NCBI GenBank assembly: GCA_934271365.1
Contig: CAKQRI010000034.1
Coordinates: 1 to 19,517 of the forward strand
Source: an uncultured Spirochaetales bacterium
Lineage (GTDB): Bacteria > Spirochaetota > Spirochaetia > Sphaerochaetales > Sphaerochaetaceae
Reading direction: 5' to 3'
DNA length: 19,517 nt
The notes under the pieces are model-generated. The model ran no database searches, was not told the origin of the DNA, and was given only the letters and a program-made list of their open reading frames with translations. Position 1 is the first letter of the stretch; every line of letters begins with the position of its first letter. The position numbers and the translations under genes were made by a program. Below, piece after piece: positions 1 to 4,946 of this stretch.

Positions 1-563
1 GCAGTATTGATTATGCCAACTCCAAGAGCTTTAGTAAGCACTACAGCATCTCCAATCAATGCCCCGTTATTCTTCCATACATCCCCCTCTTTCATATAGC
101 CTGTTACAGAAAGCCCATATTTAGGTGTGGGATCGCTTATTGTATGGCCGCCAGCCAGCACTGCTCCAGCTTCTTTTACCTTATCAAGACCTCCCGCAAG
201 GATATCATGAAGAACTTCTATTGGCAGGCATGATGGAAAGCAGACCATATTCATTGCAACTTCAGGCTCTCCACCCATTGCATAGATATCAGAAAGGGCA
301 TTTGCGGCTGCTATCTGACCGAATATATAGGGATCATCAACCACAGGAGGAAAGAAATCCACAGTCTGCACTGAGACTATGTCATCCTTCACCCTATAAA
401 TCAGAGCATCATCCGCACTTTCAAACCCTCCTATCAGCTTAACTGAAGAAGAAAGAGGAAGAGAATCTATCACAGAATGAAGCACCTCTGGTGGGAGCTT
501 TGCTGCGCATCCACTTGTCTTCACCATTGATGTAAGCTTAATTCTCTGGCCAGATCCGCTCAT
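1..563 (-). CDS. selD: Selenide, water dikinase SelD (partial, C-terminus beyond window)
   Basis: Makes selenophosphate from selenide and ATP, the activated selenium donor for selenoproteins, selenouridine and the labile selenium of SDMH enzymes. The 187 visible residues match SelD throughout: the N-terminal catalytic loop GCAAK (Cys19, Lys22), the ATP/Mg aspartates in ESADDA (51-52) and TVDFFPP (Asp69), NALSDIYAMGG (88-98), and the AGGHT glycine motif near 137-141. The catalytic position is Cys (TGC), not selenocysteine; the second Cys seen in E. coli SelD is Ala here, as in many bacterial SelDs. The start at 563 follows AAAAGGAG with good spacing, and the first 26 bp overlap the end of the DUF3343 gene, so it is the last visible gene of the yedE operon. 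The 3' end runs off the left edge. Identification is firm. Confidence 0.96.
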   Translation of the reverse strand, partial: MSGSGQRIKLTSMVKTSGCAAKLPPEVLHSVIDSLPLSSSVKLIGGFESADDALIYRVKDDIVSVQTVDFFPPVVDDPYIFGQIAAANALSDIYAMGGEPEVAMNMVCFPSCLPIEVLHDILAGGLDKVKEAGAVLAGGHTISDPTPKYGLSVTGYMKEGDVWKNNGALIGDAVVLTKALGVGIINT

Positions 564-777
564 ATGAATCTCCTTTTCTTATATATACAGAATCAGTATT
601 ATCATCCGTAGAGGATGGATTGAATTCAGAGCTGAAGAATGCTGCCGTTCCACAGGAAGACGACAGAGCTCTCGGAACAGGACGAAGGACAGCATCCTTA
701 ACCCTGCGCCTGAATTGGATAGCTCCGTAATGATTATAGAATGTTGCTACTTTCAGCGGCTTATCCTTATCGTCCAT
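538..777 (-). CDS. DUF3343 protein (putative Se/S carrier-like)
   Basis: A 79-residue protein. The stretch ATFYNHYGAIQFRRR then LRPVPRALSSSCGTAAFF fits the small DUF3343 family, whose hallmark is a PVPR-x-(I/L)-SSSCG motif with one conserved Cys (Cys42 here). The family is often found beside YedF and SelD and has been proposed to carry or sense sulfur or selenium; no reaction is established. It overlaps the upstream TusA-like gene by 25 bp and the downstream selD start by 26 bp, so the three are almost certainly translationally coupled. The residues after about 50 (an acidic/Ser-rich SSTDDNTDS stretch) look poorly conserved. The family call is by motif memory, fairly sure; the role is inference. 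Confidence 0.8.
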   Translation of the reverse strand: MDDKDKPLKVATFYNHYGAIQFRRRVKDAVLRPVPRALSSSCGTAAFFSSEFNPSSTDDNTDSVYIRKGDSYERIWPEN

Positions 778-959
778 TCTCCGCCTTTCTCAGAAACATC
801 AACATTATAACCTGAGGCTTTCGCAAACCTTGGAACATTCTCTGAAGCAGCCCTGCCATCAACGAGGATAATACATCCATCAGGATTCTTCTTAAGAGCC
901 TTCTTTGCTGCTACAACAGGCTCTGGACAGCTAAGTCCTCTGCAATCAATAGTCTCCAT
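753..959 (-). CDS. TusA/SirA-like selenium metabolism protein (YedF N-domain only)
   Basis: A 68-residue TusA-fold protein: MET-IDCRGLSCPEPVV, with the CPxP motif (Cys11-Pro-Glu-Pro) and the usual helix AAKKALKK. TusA-family proteins carry persulfide (or selenide) on this Cys. In selenium gene clusters this domain normally forms the N-terminal third of YedF (about 190-200 residues, with a DsrE-like second domain); here the gene stops after the TusA domain and is followed at once by the DUF3343 gene. Its ATG overlaps the yedE stop by one base (TAATG), which fixes the start. Likely role, by context: selenium relay between YedE or the desulfurase and SelD. Confidence 0.85.
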   Translation of the reverse strand: METIDCRGLSCPEPVVAAKKALKKNPDGCIILVDGRAASENVPRFAKASGYNVDVSEKGGEWTIRISR

Positions 960-2044
960 TATTTATCCCTTCCTTTATTCAGTGTATTTATTGTGCCAAT
1001 TGCAATAAGAACAGCAATCACAATAATAGTCGCAATCTTGCCTTTTACAGACGGACCGCCAGCAGAATCTGCAGATGCGGCTGCACTTGCAAGTCCGAAA
1101 TTATGGGCAAAAGCTGCGCCTATAAGCATTCCAAGCACAGTTACTGCACTATCACTATTTCCCTCACCTGCCATAACAAGCTGCCTGAGCGGGCATCCTC
1201 CCGCAAGAGCTGAGCCGAGGCCTACAGCAAACATTCCAAGCAGATTCCATAAATGCTGAGAATGTGCAACAGGCTGTGATGAAAACCCAAAATGGAAGCT
1301 TCCTGTTGCAAGATTCAGGGTAAGAGCTCCAATAAACACACCAGCAAATCCAAGTAGCAGCGTATAATCATGAATCAGAATGGTATCCCTTATTCCTCCA
1401 ACCATGCAGAATCTCGTGCGCTCTGCAAGAATTCCGACTGTAAGTCCTGCAGCCAATGATGCAGCTATTGGCGCATGCATGCTTCCTGGTCCTTTCTCAC
1501 TGAAAAGGAAAAGAGATGGAATAGCAAGGAAGAAGAACAGCAAGATCATATTAACAGCAGAAAATGCTGTGCCCTCTGCATATGATTCCTTTTTTGCTCT
1601 TCCTAGAGAATACCCATTTGTGAGGAATATGCACCCTACTCCGATTCCTGCAATAAATCCTATTAGACCTATGATAGCATTTGCATCTCCACCTGCTAGA
1701 CGGAGAATCAGACGGAAAGGACATCCAAGAAACACAAGAGCACCGATCATAACACAAAAGCCAAGAATGAATCTTGTCACAGGTGCAGAACCGCCTTTAG
1801 GCTGGAAGTCCTTTGAAATCAGGCTGATTATGAAAGCCCCTAATACAATTCCGATGATTTCTGGTCTTATATACTGCACAACAGGAGCTGTATGAAGATG
1901 CAGTCCACCTGCTGTATCCCGCAGAAAGCATGCTATGCAGAATCCCATATTCTTCGGATTGCCAAGAATAGTAAGAACAACAGCTATAATTCCTATAGCT
2001 ATTCCGGAAATTGTTATAATAGTCTTATCCTTATCCAGTTTCAT
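959..2044 (-). CDS. yedE: YedE-family putative selenium transporter
   Basis: A 361-residue polytopic inner-membrane protein of the YeeE/YedE family, with roughly nine hydrophobic segments. The family's Cys/Gly signatures are in place: GFCIACFLRD (Cys36, Cys39), LGCPFRLILRLAGGD (Cys108), RTRFCMVGGIRD (Cys213) and AGGCPLRQLVMAGEG (Cys284). Relatives move thiosulfate or other sulfur species; the branch next to yedF/selD is annotated as a putative selenium-uptake component. It is the first gene of the minus-strand selenium operon, with AAGGAG just upstream of the ATG, and lies divergent from the desulfurase gene across an 81-bp gap. Family assignment is strong; the exact substrate is inferred from neighbours. 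Confidence 0.9.
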   Translation of the reverse strand: MKLDKDKTIITISGIAIGIIAVVLTILGNPKNMGFCIACFLRDTAGGLHLHTAPVVQYIRPEIIGIVLGAFIISLISKDFQPKGGSAPVTRFILGFCVMIGALVFLGCPFRLILRLAGGDANAIIGLIGFIAGIGVGCIFLTNGYSLGRAKKESYAEGTAFSAVNMILLFFFLAIPSLFLFSEKGPGSMHAPIAASLAAGLTVGILAERTRFCMVGGIRDTILIHDYTLLLGFAGVFIGALTLNLATGSFHFGFSSQPVAHSQHLWNLLGMFAVGLGSALAGGCPLRQLVMAGEGNSDSAVTVLGMLIGAAFAHNFGLASAAASADSAGGPSVKGKIATIIVIAVLIAIGTINTLNKGRDK

Positions 2045-2125
2045 GAAAACTCCTTATATATAAATTACCATCTTAGTTTTATTAATACAATGGAAATTGC
2101 AATCATCCCCTGCTACACTGATACC
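2045..2125. promoter_or_regulatory. Divergent promoter region yedE / cysteine desulfurase
   Basis: An 81-bp AT-rich gap between two divergent starts. For yedE (minus) a candidate is TTGTAT-17-TAATTT, and AAGGAG precedes the ATG. For the plus-strand gene there is an extended -10, TGC TACACT, at 2111-2119, ending 6 nt before the ATG; its -35 (TGGAAA, 2091-2096) is weak. An 8-bp palindrome ATTGCAAT (2096-2103) lies between the two and could be an operator. Assigned by eye only. Confidence 0.45.
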
Positions 2126-3265
2126 ATGAAGCAGATATATCTTGATAATGCAGCTACATCATTCCCGAAAGCGCCTGGACTTGGAAAAATGGTAGCGGAA
2201 GCTATAGATAATTCTGTCAATATAAACAGAACAGAAAGCATCAGGGCACAGAAGGAAGCGGAAGATCTTATTGATCTAAGAGAGATGATTGCAGCTTACT
2301 ATGGTTCTGCCGATCCTGAGGCAATAGCATTCACAAGAAATGTCACAGAAGCTCTGAACTGGGCTATAAAGGGTTTTCTGAAAAAAGATGACATTGTTCT
2401 CGTATCATCAACTGAGCATAATGCTGTGATGAGGCCTCTCGCTGAGATTGGTGCGAGGATAATAAGAATCCCATCAGATAGCAGAGGCTACAATATATAT
2501 GATGGTTTTGAGATTCCAAAAGGAACAAAAGCAATAATAGCAAATGCGGCAAGCAACGTTACAGGTGCAATCCAGAACCTCGGACCACTTGGAGAGATTG
2601 CAGAAAAGAACAAGCTGCTGTTCTTCATTGATACAGCGCAAAGCAAAGCAGAGCTTAATGACACAGGAGCAACCGGAATATGCTTTACTGGACATAAAGG
2701 ACTTTTAGGCCCAATGGGAACAGGCGGTCTGATTCTAAGAAAGGAGGCTGCTTTTGAAATAGAACCACTGATTGCAGGCGGTACAGGAAGCATGAGTGAT
2801 CTAATCTCTATACCTGATGTGCTTCCTGATAGACTCAGCCCAGGCACTGAGAATATACCAGGACTTCTAGGTCTCAGACACGCTCTTCAATACAAAATCA
2901 GCAATAATGAATGCCTTGAAGAAAATGAGCGGATAATGACAGAGAAGCTATATCTTGGACTTGAATGCATAAATGGAATAACAATCCATGGACCAGGGCT
3001 AAATGAAGACAGAACCAGCGTCATCTCGATATCTACTGGGGATATAGACGAGGCCGATGCTGCAGCTGCGCTCTTCGATGAATATGGGATTGCAACAAGA
3101 GTCGGACTGCACTGTGCACCTGAAGCCCATAAAGCAATCTCAACATTTCCTCGTGGGACACTGAGATTCTCACCTGGGCCATTCACAACAGCTGATGAAA
3201 TTGAAATTACAATACAAGCAATGAAGGAGATAATGAATGGCAGACTATGCAGATATTCTCATTAA
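2126..3265 (+). CDS. Cysteine desulfurase family protein (selenium/sulfur donor, class V PLP)
   Basis: A class V aminotransferase-fold enzyme of 379 residues that should take S (or Se) from cysteine (or selenocysteine). Diagnostic parts: YLDNAATSFPKAP at the N-terminus, STEHNAVMRPL (PLP-stacking His), FFIDTAQS, PLP-binding Lys191 in TGHKGLLGPMGTGG, and catalytic Cys330 in VGLHCAPEAHK. This matches the short cysteine-desulfurase subfamily that accompanies SelD/SDMH genes rather than IscS. I start it at the ATG giving MKQIYLDNAAT, the usual N-terminus of the subfamily; an upstream in-frame extension runs into yedE and is not credible. No Shine-Dalgarno precedes this ATG; a -10-like TACACT ends 6 nt before it, so the mRNA may be leaderless. 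The 3' end overlaps the next gene by 29 bp. Confidence 0.9.
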   Translation: MKQIYLDNAATSFPKAPGLGKMVAEAIDNSVNINRTESIRAQKEAEDLIDLREMIAAYYGSADPEAIAFTRNVTEALNWAIKGFLKKDDIVLVSSTEHNAVMRPLAEIGARIIRIPSDSRGYNIYDGFEIPKGTKAIIANAASNVTGAIQNLGPLGEIAEKNKLLFFIDTAQSKAELNDTGATGICFTGHKGLLGPMGTGGLILRKEAAFEIEPLIAGGTGSMSDLISIPDVLPDRLSPGTENIPGLLGLRHALQYKISNNECLEENERIMTEKLYLGLECINGITIHGPGLNEDRTSVISISTGDIDEADAAAALFDEYGIATRVGLHCAPEAHKAISTFPRGTLRFSPGPFTTADEIEITIQAMKEIMNGRLCRYSH

Positions 3266-4163
3266 TGCACTGAAGAAAAATGATGTGATAAGAAAAACAG
3301 ACCTGACTACAGGCGATGAAGCAATTCTCCAGAATGGCCATACTCTGTTCTCTACAAAAGACAGCTTCAGCGAAGATCTTATAGAGACAATAAAGCCTGA
3401 GCCTGAGCTTGTGCTATTCGGTGCTGGTCATGTAGGAAAAGCCGTATATGATCTAGCTAAGATGCTTGGCTTTTCGGTTTCGGTCCTAGACGAGAGAGCC
3501 GAGCTTGCAAATGCTGAGAGATTCCCTGATGCAGAAATTATAGTAAAGCCTTATGCAAAACTATTAGCAAACGAATACAGTTTCTTCAGACCATATTATC
3601 TTATCTTCACACACGGCCACAGATATGATAAGGATTGCCTTAGATATGCACTTTGCCACGATGCATCTTATATCGGCATGATAGGAAGCAGAGGAAAAGT
3701 CAAAGCAACAATGGAAAGCCTTGAATCTGAAGGGTTTTCACCTGCTGTTCTCAGTGGAGTCCATTCTCCTATCGGTCTGAAAATCGGAGCAGTAACACCA
3801 GAAGAGATAGCTGTTTCAATAATGGCAGAAGTAATAAGCGTATATAGAAGCGACAAGAACATGATCACGCTTTCACCTCAGTATCTCGAGAGCATAAGAG
3901 GAAAGAAAGGTGTTGCTGCCCGCATCGTAGAAAAGAAGGGTTCTGCACCTAGAGCTATCGGATCAGAGATTATGGTAACCGAAGATGGCTCAGTATATGG
4001 AACAATTGGCGGAGGGGCAATCGAAAAGGAAGCAATAGAAAATGCGAAGAGGATTCTTAAAAAAGAAGAGGCTCCATCAGTTAGGCACTACGCTCTGAAT
4101 CCTTCTGGAGACCTCGGTATGATATGCGGAGGAGATGTTACCCTTTTATTCTCTTATCGCTGA
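3237..4163 (+). CDS. XdhC/CoxI-family molybdenum hydroxylase maturation protein, apparently inverted domain order
   Basis: A 308-residue protein of the family that binds molybdopterin and helps put the terminal sulfur (or selenium) on Mo in xanthine-dehydrogenase-type enzymes. Residues about 55-205 are the XdhC Rossmann part: FGAGHVGKAV (61-70), SVLDER, a THGHRYD loop, YIGMIGSRGKV, and GLKIGAVTPEEIAVSIMAE. Residues about 222-308 are the CoxI part: ARIVEKKGSAPRAIGS, GSVYGTIGGGAIEK, GMICGGDVTLLF (Cys297). In the proteins I know the CoxI part comes first; here it is last. The start follows AAGGAG by 7 nt and overlaps the desulfurase gene, so the two are coupled. It is not YqeB, which has a different N-terminus. 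The stop overlaps the convergent lipoprotein gene by 10 bp. Confidence 0.88.
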   Translation: MADYADILINALKKNDVIRKTDLTTGDEAILQNGHTLFSTKDSFSEDLIETIKPEPELVLFGAGHVGKAVYDLAKMLGFSVSVLDERAELANAERFPDAEIIVKPYAKLLANEYSFFRPYYLIFTHGHRYDKDCLRYALCHDASYIGMIGSRGKVKATMESLESEGFSPAVLSGVHSPIGLKIGAVTPEEIAVSIMAEVISVYRSDKNMITLSPQYLESIRGKKGVAARIVEKKGSAPRAIGSEIMVTEDGSVYGTIGGGAIEKEAIENAKRILKKEEAPSVRHYALNPSGDLGMICGGDVTLLFSYR

Positions 4164-4876
4164 TTTCTCTTAAGCGTGATTATAGCTGCAGGATTGGCGG
4201 AAGGGATTACTGTCAGTGTATCTTCATCTAGAATATAGAATAAATCAGAAAAAGCAGAAAGAGCTTCATTATCAGAAGCAATGGAAATAGAGTTTTCGTT
4301 TCTACTGCTTATTTCTGCATTGATGATATTCTTATTCTCTATAACAGTGATAGCCTTTCCCTTTATGACGACAGTGAATTCTGAAGAAAGCCATATGCCA
4401 TCAATATCCGGCATGACCTCCTTCGGTTCAGCATTCTCTGATGTAGCATCAGCATTCTCTGCAGAAGAAGAATATTCAGCTATTCTTGTATATGTCTTAG
4501 ACCTGAGAAGAGTAAGCCTAAGCTTCATCTGGCTTCTTCCATCACTGTCTTCTGATAGCGTGAATGAGAACTGCTCAAAGCCTTCTGGATCATCAATCTG
4601 CTCTAGCAGATTCCATAGATGAAGGCTCTGCCCTTTTATTGTCCAGCGGCCAGATGCACTTGCATCCTTGTGGCCAAAGCTCCTTACTTCATAGTAATAT
4701 CTGCCATTTTCCCTGAGATCAATAATAGTTCCATTATTCTCATCTACACCGGAAAACCATTTTCCCTCAATAAGATCAGAATCTATATCATCTGCAAATA
4801 CACCCGTAGAGCATGAGATGAGCATAGATAGAGATACAGCAATCAGAGTCAGCACGATTAAATTGATTTTCTTCAT
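4154..4876 (-). CDS. Lipoprotein with two lipocalin-like W-containing modules, function unknown
   Basis: A 240-residue predicted lipoprotein: a Lys-rich start, hydrophobic helix 5-20, and lipobox LISC with the lipid-accepting Cys22. The mature part seems to hold two related beta-rich modules: the first around 36-135 (IEGKWFSG...IIDLRENGRYYYEV...GRWTIKGQSLHLW), the second around 157-236 (IDGIWLSSEFTVVIKGKAITVIE ... LDEDTLTVIP), joined by a Ser/Glu/Ala-rich linker (136-153). This is the pattern of lipocalin-like DUF domains of secreted lipoproteins; I cannot name the family. Starting at the lipobox-compatible ATG avoids overlapping xdhD; a longer frame reaching 5149 reads antisense-type low-complexity sequence. 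No SD precedes this ATG. No evident link to purine or selenium metabolism except position. Confidence 0.75.
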   Translation of the reverse strand: MKKINLIVLTLIAVSLSMLISCSTGVFADDIDSDLIEGKWFSGVDENNGTIIDLRENGRYYYEVRSFGHKDASASGRWTIKGQSLHLWNLLEQIDDPEGFEQFSFTLSEDSDGRSQMKLRLTLLRSKTYTRIAEYSSSAENADATSENAEPKEVMPDIDGIWLSSEFTVVIKGKAITVIENKNIINAEISSRNENSISIASDNEALSAFSDLFYILDEDTLTVIPSANPAAIITLKRNQR

Positions 4877-4911
4877 ATCTAAAGCGTACCACGTTGCTAT
4901 TATGCAGGCAA
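4874..4911 (-). promoter_or_regulatory. Candidate promoter of the lipoprotein gene (leaderless type)
   Basis: On the minus strand, TTGCCT (4911-4906), a 17-nt spacer and TACGCT (4888-4883) end 6 nt before the ATG at 4876, which would place the transcription start at or next to the A of ATG. The -10 is a weak match, but the geometry equals that before two other SD-less genes here. Assigned by eye. Confidence 0.35.
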
Positions 4912-4939
4912 TAGAAAGCCCCAGCACAGAGCCAGGGCT
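4910..4939 (-). terminator. Possible terminator after xdhD
   Basis: Seven bp past the xdhD stop, the minus strand can form a 9-bp stem (AGCCCTGGC / GCTGGGGCT, two G-U pairs) with a 5-nt loop, followed by TTCTATT. The T-run is interrupted, so this is a moderate candidate for the end of the xdhA-xdhD operon. Confidence 0.45.
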
Positions 4940-4946
4940 AGATGAA

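Noticed and set aside
500..520. Possible selenocysteine (TGA) at the SelD catalytic position
   Set aside because: The codon is TGC; the motif is GCAAK with a normal cysteine.
1380..1895. 171-codon plus-strand frame inside yedE
   Set aside because: Antisense shadow of the yedE membrane protein; low-complexity Pro/Arg/Ile composition, no SD and no family motifs.
1892..2125. Longer N-terminus for the desulfurase gene
   Set aside because: It would overlap yedE; the added 78 residues have no family similarity and the canonical MKQIYLDNAAT start lies at 2126.
2488..2847. 119-codon minus-strand frame inside the desulfurase gene
   Set aside because: Antisense to conserved PLP-enzyme coding sequence; no SD or domain.
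3237..4163. YqeB-family SDMH protein
   Set aside because: YqeB begins with a GAGDxASG-type Rossmann motif; this gene has GAGHVG plus a CoxI part, so it belongs to the XdhC/CoxI family.
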